From positions 1 to 42,232 of the forward strand of contig JAKQLP010000098.1 in assembly GCA_029567095.1 (NCBI GenBank): a DNA stretch of 42,232 bases. Reading direction: 5' to 3'. Shown in pieces: positions 26,623 to 35,177 of this stretch (its first letter is position 1; each line of letters begins with the position of its first letter). This DNA is from a bacterium. Its GTDB lineage: Bacteria; Patescibacteriota; Dojkabacteria; B142; OLB20. Below the pieces are notes generated by a model, which saw only the letters and a list, made by a program, of their open reading frames with translations, was not told where the DNA came from and searched no databases. The translations under genes and the position numbers were made by a program.

Positions 26623-27720
26623 CTAGAAAAAAGCTAACCATAAGGCTAATATATTGCAGGCAATGGCAAAGATCCAGAATCTAACCACTACTTTATCTTC
26701 TCTCCAGCCTATCATTTCGAAATGGTGATGCAGGGGGGCCATTTGTAATATTCTTTTCCCAAATAAGCGCCTAGAGATACTTTGAACTATTGTACTTAGC
26801 ATCTCTATCACAAAGGGGAAGCAGGCGATTAAAAGCAATAAGGGCTTACCTACAGCAAAACTTAATATAGTTAAAAACGCCCCTAAGGCAAAAGAGCCGG
26901 TATCCCCCATTTGGACCCTAGCAGGATTAACATTGAAGTAGAGGTATGTTAACAAAGAACCAACCCCAGATCCGGCCAGTAAGGCAACAGGATAATTATA
27001 GGTGAACATAGCGATCATCATAAAGCTTAATGCACTTATCATACCAATACCACCGGCCAGCCCATCCATACCATCTGTTACATTAACAGCGTTAGTTGTG
27101 GCCATAAAGACAACTATGGCTAAAGGAATCATCCAAGCACCAATATCATAACTTCCAATAAAAGGGATCCATAAACTCGAGCCTATGACCCTATACACCC
27201 AGATACCTAAAATCCCTCCAATTAAAGCTTGGATAAGTATCTTTTCATGAGCTCTTAGCCCACTGCCGGGATTGGATTCGAACATATGCATGATAGTTGA
27301 GAAAAGATACCAGGGTAAGGTGAGAAAATAGAAGATCCGCATCAAGATACTTTTATGGACTCTAACCAGTTTCCAGGCTCGATCTATTGTTTTTACTCTT
27401 CTGGTTTGTCCAAAGATGTTAAGCAGATCATCAGCTGCGCCTAAGAGGGCGGCAGCTGAGAATAAATGCAGAGGTATTCTGGTATAGATATTGTAGTTAA
27501 AGATATAGTTGATCAACAATATGGTCAGGATAAAAATAAGACCTCCCATTATCGGTGTGCCATATTTTTCTTTCCTATCTTCAATTACAGTTGAAAAATC
27601 AACTTCGATCTTTCGAACGACCTTGAATCTATAAAGCAGGCTGATTACCGGTATGGCAAGTAGTCCAGCTAGAATAGTGCTAAGAAGAATGAAAGTAATA
27701 ATATTGTGGAACAGGATCAT
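26623..27720 (-). CDS. mraY: Phospho-N-acetylmuramoyl-pentapeptide transferase
   Basis: MraY makes lipid I from UDP-MurNAc-pentapeptide and undecaprenyl phosphate, the first membrane step of peptidoglycan synthesis. The 365-residue, multi-helix protein has the start GTPIMGG (54-60), the catalytic DD (97-98), the NAVNVTDGMDGLAGG block (210-224) and HHHFE (331-335). About 45 extra residues, including a hydrophobic stretch, separate the DD motif from the GLRAHEKILIQ region, so the protein may carry an additional membrane segment. It has the clearest Shine-Dalgarno in the window, GGAG 8 bases before the ATG. mraY is away from murG here. Confidence 0.96.
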   Translation of the reverse strand: MILFHNIITFILLSTILAGLLAIPVISLLYRFKVVRKIEVDFSTVIEDRKEKYGTPIMGGLIFILTILLINYIFNYNIYTRIPLHLFSAAALLGAADDLLNIFGQTRRVKTIDRAWKLVRVHKSILMRIFYFLTLPWYLFSTIMHMFESNPGSGLRAHEKILIQALIGGILGIWVYRVIGSSLWIPFIGSYDIGAWMIPLAIVVFMATTNAVNVTDGMDGLAGGIGMISALSFMMIAMFTYNYPVALLAGSGVGSLLTYLYFNVNPARVQMGDTGSFALGAFLTILSFAVGKPLLLLIACFPFVIEMLSTIVQSISRRLFGKRILQMAPLHHHFEMIGWREDKVVVRFWIFAIACNILALWLAFF

Positions 27721-27735
27721 AAATTATTCTCCATT

Positions 27736-27770
27736 AAAAAAAGCTTGAATAAGTTTAAAACTAATCAAGC
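27736..27770 (-). terminator. Terminator-like hairpin in the mraY leader (possible attenuator)
   Basis: On the minus strand, GCTTGA and TCAAGC (27765-27770 and 27743-27748) form a stem extended inward with one mismatch, followed by seven Ts (27736-27742). It lies between the predicted promoter and the GGAG ribosome-binding site of mraY. No gene upstream on this strand would need a terminator here. Confidence 0.45.
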
Positions 27771-27790
27771 ATATTAGCCTGTCTGTTACA

Positions 27791-27818
27791 ATTGTATCAA
27801 ATTTAAAAGGTGTGGCAA
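27791..27818 (-). promoter_or_regulatory. Predicted mraY promoter
   Basis: On the minus strand, TTGCCA (27813-27818), a 16-base spacer and TACAAT (27791-27796). The transcript would start near 27784 and meet the terminator-like hairpin after about 14 bases. An alternative is TTGATA with an 18-base spacer to TAATAT, which overlaps the hairpin. Confidence 0.4.
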
Positions 27819-27889
27819 TTACCTTAGAACTAAATGTTAAAACGATGATTAATATAATATAATTCAAAAGTATCATAACCAAAATAATA

Positions 27890-28894
27890 ATGAAAAAAGA
27901 TATAACTTCCAGAAAGATCCAGCATATAAAAATTGTATTAGAAAATAACGTTGAACCTATCCCCTCCTCACTTGATAATTATAGGCTCCCATATAAGGCT
28001 TTACCTGAGATCGATCTTAATAAGATCGATACTAGCTATAATTTCTTAAATTCAAAATTATCATTCCCTTTTATTGTGGCATCTATGACAGGTGGTGCCC
28101 AAATGGCAGAAACTATAAACAGAAATTTAGCTTTAGCTTGTGAGCAGGAAAAAGTGGCTTTAGCTCTAGGCTCCATGAGGGTTATTCTCAAAGATCCAGA
28201 CAGTCTGAAAAGTTTTAATGTGAGATCATTATGCCCCAGTATCCCACTCTTTGCTAATATGGGGCTTGTGCAATTGAATTACGGATACGGTGCCGATGAG
28301 ATCAATAGATTAATTGATGCCATTTCAGCAGATGGGATATTTTTACATGTTAACCATATGCAGGAAGCAATCCAACCTGAGGGAGATACTAATTTTGAAG
28401 GCCTATTATCCAAATTAGAAGCAATAATTTCTAAGCTTAACAAGCCAGTATTCATCAAAGAGGTCGGTTCCGGAATTGATTACCATAGTGCTAAAGCTTT
28501 ATTTGAAATGGGAGTAAAGTGGATCGATGTCTCAGGTCAAGGAGGTACAAGCTGGACCAGCGTGGAGGCTTACAGAAGAGATGATGATCTGGGATTTGCA
28601 TTTCAAGAGATTGGTATCCCTTTAGACCAAGCTTTAATTGATGCAAGGAAGATTGAAGGTTTAAATATTATTGCCTCAGGAGGTATTCGAAATGGACTAG
28701 ATATGGCTAAAGCAATAATTCTTGGAGCGGACATGGTTAGTGCAGCAAAGCCACTATTACAACCTGCCTTAACTTCCTCTGATAACGTAGCTTCTCAATT
28801 TCAAAGGTGGAGAAAAGAATTAAAATTAGCTATGTTTGCTTGTGGAGCATCTGATCTGACCTCTCTACAAGAATTAGAACTAAAAAAAATATGA
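27890..28894 (+). CDS. fni: Isopentenyl-diphosphate delta-isomerase, type 2
   Basis: The type 2 enzyme interconverts isopentenyl and dimethylallyl diphosphate using reduced FMN. The 334-residue TIM-barrel protein has MTGGA (66-70), the HVNHMQEAIQPEGD block with the catalytic Gln158 and metal-binding Glu159, and later glycine-rich FMN-phosphate segments (SGQGGTS, ASGGIR). It would supply precursors for the undecaprenyl carrier that MraY and MurG use. No other isoprenoid gene is in the window. It overlaps the DHH gene by 4 bases. Confidence 0.95.
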   Translation: MKKDITSRKIQHIKIVLENNVEPIPSSLDNYRLPYKALPEIDLNKIDTSYNFLNSKLSFPFIVASMTGGAQMAETINRNLALACEQEKVALALGSMRVILKDPDSLKSFNVRSLCPSIPLFANMGLVQLNYGYGADEINRLIDAISADGIFLHVNHMQEAIQPEGDTNFEGLLSKLEAIISKLNKPVFIKEVGSGIDYHSAKALFEMGVKWIDVSGQGGTSWTSVEAYRRDDDLGFAFQEIGIPLDQALIDARKIEGLNIIASGGIRNGLDMAKAIILGADMVSAAKPLLQPALTSSDNVASQFQRWRKELKLAMFACGASDLTSLQELELKKI

Positions 28895-29817
28895 AAAAGC
28901 TAATCATTACTGCAGGTGATCTATGGAGTGATATCGATATATTAGCCTGCGCTTTAGCCTATGAGCAATTATTACGATTAGAAGGTAAAGATGCCAGAGC
29001 AGTTTTGACTGCACCATTAAATCTAACTGTTACTAAAGATATTAGAGATTTAGGTTTAGATTTTGAACAAGAGTTCCATTACGATAACAATAAGGTCGAA
29101 TTCATAGTAGTAGATATTTCCTTGCCTCAATATTATGCCAAATTTGTTGATCTAAATAAGGTGGTCGAGGTATTTGATCACCATTTTTATGATGAGCTTG
29201 GCGATTTAAAAGCACGTCTAGGAAATTCCTGCCATATTGAAAAGGTAGGAGCTTGTGCAACTTTAATTTGGGAAGAATTCCAAAAAAGAGGTTTCTCGAA
29301 GCAGATAAGTCCTCTCAATGCTCTATTGATCTATACAGCTATAATCTCGAATACGTTGAATTTTAAAGCGGGAGTAACAACTGATAGGGATATTAAAGCT
29401 AGTGAAGAACTAATTAAGATAGCCAACCCGCCTCACGACTGGAAACAGCGCTATTATGAGCAGATAGAGGAGTCGATAATGAAAGATCCTATAACTAATA
29501 TGCAGCTTGATACAAAAATCATTGATCTAAAATCAGGATCAATTGCCATCACTCAAATCGAATTATGGGATAGTTCAAGATTTTTTAAAAGCAATAGTGA
29601 TATCCTTGACAACTTCTTATATTCTCAAGATACAAAATTCGCTTTCATAACAAGTCCTAGTATAAATAAAGGATGCAACTATCTTTATGCTTTAAACTCT
29701 CAGAGCGAAGAGTTATTAAAAAGCATTTGGCCAGAACTAGAATTCAAAAACAAGATTGCACAAACAAAGAAACTCTATCTTAGAAAGGAAATTTTACCAC
29801 TGTTACTCAACCTCTGA
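28891..29817 (+). CDS. DHH-family phosphoesterase, PpaC-like
   Basis: The 308-residue protein belongs to the DHH superfamily (Mn-dependent inorganic pyrophosphatases, exopolyphosphatases, RecJ relatives). Metal ligands are visible in SDIDILACA (Asp14, Asp16), VVDISL (Asp75) and the signature VFDHHF (DHH 96-98). The AIISNTLNFKAGVTTDRD block resembles type II pyrophosphatase. The usual HxxxD of the first motif is absent (the sequence reads GDLWSDID), so activity may differ. Translational overlap with the isomerase gene suggests a role in removing pyrophosphate released during prenyl synthesis, but that is inference. Confidence 0.8.
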   Translation: MKKLIITAGDLWSDIDILACALAYEQLLRLEGKDARAVLTAPLNLTVTKDIRDLGLDFEQEFHYDNNKVEFIVVDISLPQYYAKFVDLNKVVEVFDHHFYDELGDLKARLGNSCHIEKVGACATLIWEEFQKRGFSKQISPLNALLIYTAIISNTLNFKAGVTTDRDIKASEELIKIANPPHDWKQRYYEQIEESIMKDPITNMQLDTKIIDLKSGSIAITQIELWDSSRFFKSNSDILDNFLYSQDTKFAFITSPSINKGCNYLYALNSQSEELLKSIWPELEFKNKIAQTKKLYLRKEILPLLLNL

Positions 29818-30216
29818 TTCTGGAATGTTCGAGGCTTTAAATCTTTTCCCAGTCAATTCCTCAAGGGCCATGGTCATTGTTTTTTCAGCACTTTTACTAC
29901 CCTTTAAGGCCAAGAGATCTCCCCAATCAGTTTCAGGATCAGTTACATAGGAAATGATTTTAATATTGGGATTAAGAGATTTTAATTTCTTGGTTAGTAT
30001 AGAGCCGTCTTGAAAGCTATTTCCAAGATAATCTGAAATTATAGCGATATCTGGATTTAATTGTTTAGTTTCGATCCGCTTAACAATGGCTCGTGCTTGC
30101 TCAATATTTTTAGCTGTAGCTGACATCTTCAATCCCATATTGAAACAAATAAGTTCAACTACAGTAAAAAAACTTTCGTCCTCATCAAATTGTATTATTA
30201 TTGGTTCTTTGTTCAT
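29803..30216 (-). CDS. Stand-alone receiver (CheY-like) domain protein
   Basis: The 137-residue protein is a single response-regulator receiver fold with no output domain. The acidic pocket (Asp11, Asp13), the phospho-acceptor aspartate (Asp62 in IIISDYLG), a Ser at the switch position (Ser89) and a lysine (Lys105) are in place, so phosphorylation is possible, though the surroundings are divergent. No histidine kinase is in the window. Its start overlaps the stop of the helicase-nuclease gene by one base (TAATG), which suggests coupled translation. The 3' end overlaps the DHH gene by 15 bases. Confidence 0.8.
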   Translation of the reverse strand: MNKEPIIIQFDEDESFFTVVELICFNMGLKMSATAKNIEQARAIVKRIETKQLNPDIAIISDYLGNSFQDGSILTKKLKSLNPNIKIISYVTDPETDWGDLLALKGSKSAEKTMTMALEELTGKRFKASNIPESEVE

Positions 30217-33200
30217 TAAAAATTCAAAGGCAATTCATGTAAATGGGGGTTGTCACATGCATTATATGTATCAGAGTTAACTTTTGTAAAGTCTAAAGCC
30301 ATTATCTTCTGATAAGTTTCCTTCATTAAGGCTATAACAGGAGTTGTACTTTCAGGATTAAGAGTGAATTCTTTACTAACGTATTGATCATTATTATCCT
30401 TTTGAATAAATTCTACCAAACCCTGAGTAACATTCCCTTTGATCGTATGGGAATTCTCTACCAAGAGCTTGTAGAATACCAATTGCAGATAATAATCACC
30501 CAGATTATTAACACTTAGTCTTGAAGAAGCAGAGGCAGGATTACCTGTCTTGTAATCGATCACTTTAAGAATGCTGTTTTGATTATCTAGAAAGTCGATC
30601 CTATCGATCTTCCCGCTTATAGGTACATCATCAATTACAATCCCTTGATGAGAGAAATTAACCTCATTCAAAGATTTTTGCGGGAAGCTGGCCTGTTTAT
30701 CCTGATAATAATCGGTAAGAAGTTTCTGACCTTGTTTTAAGGCATCTAGAAAATCCCTTTCTTCAAGCTTGTCTGATTTCAATGAATAGGCAAAATCTTG
30801 CAGAACATTTTCTAGAGGAATGATTTGCCCAGTATTCATATATGATTCCATTAATCCTTTTAAAGCATAATGAATACCTGAGCCTAAGGCTGCACTTTTA
30901 CTCTTGATGGAGGGTATTCTTAAAATGGAATTGTAGAAGAAACATCTAGGACATTTGCGATAACTAATTATATTAGAAACATTGAGTCTAAAATCTTTGA
31001 GAATATTCTCTATGAGATTCCTACCTAGTTCGGAAAAATTAACATTATTATCAGCTTTAACGATATTAATTAAAGCCTGAGCCTCTTCTTGTTCACTTCG
31101 GTTCATAACATTGTAATTAATATATTCTTCTGGAATTTCCTTAATGAATTTGGAAGGGTTATTCTCTTTTTGTTTGTTGTTAAATCTGGAATAGGAAATA
31201 TATAATCCCTGTTTGGCTCTGGTCATAGCAACATAGAATAACCTGCGCTCTTCATCATTTTCCACTGAAACCAGCTGATTCTGCATTAGACCGAAAGGAG
31301 GCTTGATCCGATTCATACTGGGCCTAGCTCCCCATTTACGATCCTGACATTTAATAATAAAAACATAACTGAATTCCTGCCCTTTAGCTCCATGTGCAGT
31401 CATCATTCTAATAGATTCATCACTATCGATGCCCCATAATTTATCAACCATTTCAATCCCATAGCGCTCATAAACTTCAAGATCACTAATGAATTCACTT
31501 AAATTGTATTGTTCTTGGGTTGAGCTTAAGGTCTTTAATTCCTGATAAAGTCTGGCTAATTTATTAAGTATAACTGTGCTGTCGGGTTTAGCCATTGTTG
31601 ATGCCAGGAAGCCACTTTGTTCAAGCAGACGATTGAAATATGTTATTGCATCCTGATTGTACATACCTTGACGCCAATCTAACAATTTCTGGGAAAGCTC
31701 TGTAAATTTTAAAGGCTCACTCACAGTTGCCTTTTCTAAATGCTCTTTCGAGCTAATAATATCTTGATAGCTAAGTTTATTCTCTCTAGCGTAAGTATAG
31801 ATTTTAGCTAGATCAAGCGAATTAAATCCCCAGAAATCATAATTGAGAATCACGAATAATGTTTTAGCATCGTCAGGATCAATAAGGTAATTCAATAAAT
31901 TTATTAATTTCCTGATTTCCATGCTATCTAGAATATTTTCCCCTTTTTCTAATCTATACTTTAATCCTGCTCCGTTTAAAGCCGTGACCATATCATCAGC
32001 ATCCCTATTATCCCTATAGATTATGGCTATATCTTTGCCTTTTACTCCCTGATCAATTAAGCCTTTGATCCTGTTTACTATACCACTACTTTCATGCCAA
32101 GGATCCTTGTATTCACACACCTCGATCTTTTGATGAACCAGTTCTGTATTTGAGGCATGCAGATTTTTATTGATATTAGGTATCATTTCATCGATCTGCA
32201 GCCCATTATGCTTGATAACGCTTCTTGATGCATCCAGGATCAATTGATGCGAGCGATAGTTCTCAGTTAATGTGATGACTTTGATCTTAGACAGGTAGGT
32301 GTTATAGAAGAAGGCCATGTTCTCAACACTAGCACCTTGGAACCTAAATATTGACTGGTCATCATCCCCTACTACGAAAATATTAGGATCAGGCCAAAAA
32401 CTACCTAATAATCTTAATACTTCATTCTGGGAGCTGTTCGTATCTTGAAATTCGTCCACTAGAATATATTGATATCTTTCCTGATATTCACTTAATAGCT
32501 CTTTATCGCTTTTGAATCTATTCACAACAGAAATGATCATATCATCATAGTCATACTTGCCTTCATCTTTAAGTGATGTCTGGTAATTTTTAAAGATTTT
32601 TACAAATTCAACTTGTTTGGCAGTAATACTGCTTGAGAAACCTGTCTGGAATTGATCAATGATATTGTTTCTTAGTTGAGTTAATTTGCCACTCCCGAAT
32701 TCCTGATAAAGGCTCATTAGATAAATAACAAACGGGAAACTAGCAAAGCCTAGATTTTGCAGTTCTACAAAAAATTGAGTAAAAACAGTATCGTTCAACT
32801 TTCTGTAATGCAGGGACTTTAATTCCTGAAATTTGTGTTTGGTTTTTGTGTAGAAATCAATATTTAAAGCTATCTTTTCCTCGATCTTTGTAACCTCGAT
32901 ATTGTCTCTTTTGAAGCCTGAGATTAAAGTTTGAATATCTCTGATATATGTTTCGCTCCTTCCAAATGGTTTTAGAACCGAGTCGAAGGGGAGCTGTTCA
33001 ATTAAACTGCTAATAATTTTTAATTTATCGATATCATTTAAAGGCTCGATCTTGTCACCCAGATCGGCAAAACGTCCAGGATGATTTTGAATCACTTCAT
33101 TGCAAAATCCATGAAATGTATAGATCCTGACATTGTAAGCAAGGGGGCCAATAATACTGATAAGTCTTCTGCGCATTGTGTTAACAGCAGAATCGGTAAA

Positions 33201-33401
33201 GGTTAGACAAAGAATATTCTCAGGATTCAATTGGGTTTGTTTTAATATATTGGCTATACGCATAGCAATAGTTTGAGTCTTGCCCGAACCAGGACCTGCA
33301 ACTAGCATTACAGGACCATCAATAGTATCAACTGCGTCTTTTTGAGCCGGATTAAGCTTCAGGCTCATTTGTTCGAAGAGATTGGAAAGTTCTGAATCCA
33401 T
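30216..33401 (-). CDS. UvrD/PcrA-type helicase fused to a PD-(D/E)XK nuclease
   Basis: The 1061-residue protein is a superfamily 1A helicase with a RecB-like nuclease tail, comparable to AddA/AdnA-type end-processing enzymes. Helicase motifs: Walker A AGPGSGKT (35-42), DEFQDT, GDDDQSIFRFQG, TENYRSH, TAHGAKGQEF and VAMTRAKQ. The nuclease region begins near Cys817 (KCPRC) and has HYAL (His844), GKIDRID (Asp933), IDYKTG (Asp949, Lys951) and the downstream Gln-Tyr-like LQLVFYK. Only Cys817, Cys820 and a lone Cys1049 are placed for the 4Fe-4S staple that such nucleases often have. It likely processes double-strand breaks. It is co-transcribed with the receiver gene. Confidence 0.92.
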   Translation of the reverse strand: MDSELSNLFEQMSLKLNPAQKDAVDTIDGPVMLVAGPGSGKTQTIAMRIANILKQTQLNPENILCLTFTDSAVNTMRRRLISIIGPLAYNVRIYTFHGFCNEVIQNHPGRFADLGDKIEPLNDIDKLKIISSLIEQLPFDSVLKPFGRSETYIRDIQTLISGFKRDNIEVTKIEEKIALNIDFYTKTKHKFQELKSLHYRKLNDTVFTQFFVELQNLGFASFPFVIYLMSLYQEFGSGKLTQLRNNIIDQFQTGFSSSITAKQVEFVKIFKNYQTSLKDEGKYDYDDMIISVVNRFKSDKELLSEYQERYQYILVDEFQDTNSSQNEVLRLLGSFWPDPNIFVVGDDDQSIFRFQGASVENMAFFYNTYLSKIKVITLTENYRSHQLILDASRSVIKHNGLQIDEMIPNINKNLHASNTELVHQKIEVCEYKDPWHESSGIVNRIKGLIDQGVKGKDIAIIYRDNRDADDMVTALNGAGLKYRLEKGENILDSMEIRKLINLLNYLIDPDDAKTLFVILNYDFWGFNSLDLAKIYTYARENKLSYQDIISSKEHLEKATVSEPLKFTELSQKLLDWRQGMYNQDAITYFNRLLEQSGFLASTMAKPDSTVILNKLARLYQELKTLSSTQEQYNLSEFISDLEVYERYGIEMVDKLWGIDSDESIRMMTAHGAKGQEFSYVFIIKCQDRKWGARPSMNRIKPPFGLMQNQLVSVENDEERRLFYVAMTRAKQGLYISYSRFNNKQKENNPSKFIKEIPEEYINYNVMNRSEQEEAQALINIVKADNNVNFSELGRNLIENILKDFRLNVSNIISYRKCPRCFFYNSILRIPSIKSKSAALGSGIHYALKGLMESYMNTGQIIPLENVLQDFAYSLKSDKLEERDFLDALKQGQKLLTDYYQDKQASFPQKSLNEVNFSHQGIVIDDVPISGKIDRIDFLDNQNSILKVIDYKTGNPASASSRLSVNNLGDYYLQLVFYKLLVENSHTIKGNVTQGLVEFIQKDNNDQYVSKEFTLNPESTTPVIALMKETYQKIMALDFTKVNSDTYNACDNPHLHELPLNF

Positions 33402-33443
33402 TTTCGATAGTTATTATTACTCTATTCTAACAAATTAGATAAA

Positions 33444-33471
33444 TTAAAAGTATTAGATGTTTTGTTATAAT
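33444..33471 (+). promoter_or_regulatory. Predicted xseA promoter
   Basis: TTAAAA (33444-33449), a 16-base spacer and TATAAT (33466-33471), with an expected start near 33478 and a leader of about 14 bases before the ATG at 33492. Confidence 0.45.
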
Positions 33472-33491
33472 GAGCAGGATTACGAAGAAAA

Positions 33492-34679
33492 ATGGAACCA
33501 AGATTTAGCGTTTCCCAATTCAATAACATGATTGATCTAACTCTGAAAGGAGTTGGGGATGTAGCCGTGGAGGGAGAAATAACTTCTCTAAATGTTTCTT
33601 CCAAAGGTGGAGTTAACATAGTTATTAAAGACCCTAAAGAATCAGCTGTATTAAATATTTCAGGATATGCTCCCAGAGTGGAAGGTTTGAATTTAATAAC
33701 GGAGGGCATGCAGGTAGTTGCCTTTGGAGTACCTAGTCTTTGGAGTGCAGGTGGCAGGTTCTCGTTGACCATATATAAGATCATCCCTATGGGAGCGGGA
33801 GCATTAAAAGAGGCTTACGAAAAACTAAAGGCAGCATTAAAAGCTGAAGGACTATTTGATGAAAGCAGAAAAAGGCCTTTGCCGGAAATTGTCACTAGAG
33901 CAGCCTTGATAACAGGGAAAGACAGTGCTGCTCAAAGTGATTTTTTAAAGATAATTAGAGAGAATAAAGTCGGGATCGAATTAGACTTATACAATGTGCA
34001 AGTTCAAGGGAAATTTGCCGAACAGGAAATATTACAAGCTTTAAACTATGTAGATACAATGCATTATGATTGTATATTTTTAGTTAGAGGCGGTGGCAGT
34101 TTGGAGGACTTGATCACTTTCAATTCTGAAAAAGTAGCTAGACAGATATTTGCTATGAAAACGCCTGTGATTGTAGGAGTTGGTCATGAAAAGGATGAGA
34201 GCATAGCTGATTTTGTCGCTGATATCAGGGCCTCTACCCCATCGCAGGCTGCCTATTATCTGTTCATGCATAATCAACAATTTTTAGAAGCCCAAGAACT
34301 AAAATTGGAGCAAATGGCCTCCAGTCTTAGACTGCAAAATTCAAAAGCTTTGCAGTATATATCCCAGCGCTACAAGGGAATAGCGTCAGTATTGAGATTA
34401 AGATCTGAACAAATTTTTAGAAAAGTTGAGGTTTTAGCTGCTAATTTAAGAGAATATAAATCAAATATCGCTTTAGTTTCTCAAAAGTTAAATTCATTGA
34501 TAAGGATATTGAATTCTCTTGATCCTCAAAATGTATTACATAGAGGCTATGCAATTGTGAGAAGTAAAGGCAAGATCATTAAGGATATTAATTCATTAAA
34601 TGTAGGTGAGGATATCGATATTAAAGTTAATAAAGGAACAATTATTTCTAAAATATTAAAATTAAATAACGATGGATAA
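33492..34679 (+). CDS. xseA: Exodeoxyribonuclease VII large subunit
   Basis: XseA is the catalytic subunit of exonuclease VII, a single-strand DNA exonuclease in mismatch repair and recombination. The 395-residue protein has an N-terminal OB fold (VAVEGEITSLNVSSKGG), the catalytic block FLVRGGGSLEDLITFN with VGVGHEKDESIADFVADIRASTPSQAA, and a coiled-coil tail. It is slightly shorter than the E. coli protein. It overlaps xseB by 8 bases. Confidence 0.97.
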   Translation: MEPRFSVSQFNNMIDLTLKGVGDVAVEGEITSLNVSSKGGVNIVIKDPKESAVLNISGYAPRVEGLNLITEGMQVVAFGVPSLWSAGGRFSLTIYKIIPMGAGALKEAYEKLKAALKAEGLFDESRKRPLPEIVTRAALITGKDSAAQSDFLKIIRENKVGIELDLYNVQVQGKFAEQEILQALNYVDTMHYDCIFLVRGGGSLEDLITFNSEKVARQIFAMKTPVIVGVGHEKDESIADFVADIRASTPSQAAYYLFMHNQQFLEAQELKLEQMASSLRLQNSKALQYISQRYKGIASVLRLRSEQIFRKVEVLAANLREYKSNIALVSQKLNSLIRILNSLDPQNVLHRGYAIVRSKGKIIKDINSLNVGEDIDIKVNKGTIISKILKLNNDG

Positions 34680-34884
34680 AAAAGAGCAATTAAAATCTAA
34701 GGTGGCTAAGATTGATGAGCTGGTCGCCTATTTTGAAAACAGCAGTGAAGATTTTGATCTGGAAGAAGGATTGGAAAAGTATGAAAAAGCCCTAGCTTTA
34801 GTTAAAGAAGTTAAGGAACAGATGGAAAAGTTCGAATTGAAAATTAAAGCTATAGAAGATAAATATCTTAATCCTGAGGATTGA
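34672..34884 (+). CDS. xseB: Exodeoxyribonuclease VII small subunit
   Basis: The 70-residue acidic helical protein has the XseB pattern FDLEEGLEKYEKALALVKEV and forms the small subunits that coat the XseA coiled coil. Its start lies inside the end of xseA. The 3' end overlaps the convergent DUF1858 gene by 17 bases. Confidence 0.95.
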   Translation: MDKKEQLKSKVAKIDELVAYFENSSEDFDLEEGLEKYEKALALVKEVKEQMEKFELKIKAIEDKYLNPED

Positions 34885-35122
34885 TTGTCTCTTTTAAATG
34901 ATCCTCTAGTCTTTCGATCATTTCGTCAAAATCGGCCTCAATTATTCCATGAGCCTCTGCCCCCTGTCTTAAGGTCTCAAAGCCAGCCATGATGCAGCCT
35001 ACGCAGTGGAATTCGTATTCATTGATCAGGAAATCAACAGCTAGAGGATAGCGCTCGGTCAAGTCGATAATCAGCATATCCGGGTCGATTTTAATTTTAG
35101 TGCTTTTCCTTTCCGATTCCAT
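34868..35122 (-). CDS. DUF1858 domain protein
   Basis: The 84-residue protein is mostly one DUF1858 domain: DPDMLIIDLTERYPLAVDFLINEYEFHCVGC and then FETLRQGAEAHGI. The CVGC (CxxC) motif could bind a metal, an Fe-S cluster or a disulphide. The domain often accompanies hybrid-cluster or Ric/ScdA-type iron-sulphur repair proteins, but here it stands alone. The start codon at 35122 sits close to the divergent ftsW gene. Confidence 0.88.
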   Translation of the reverse strand: MESERKSTKIKIDPDMLIIDLTERYPLAVDFLINEYEFHCVGCIMAGFETLRQGAEAHGIIEADFDEMIERLEDHLKETINPQD

Positions 35123-35177
35123 TTACACAGTAAAATATGCTATAAATAATAGCACAATAATTGTACTATTAACTATT

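Noticed and set aside
33422-33784. 120-codon minus-strand open frame
   Set aside because: It lies almost wholly inside xseA, which has full family motifs on the other strand.
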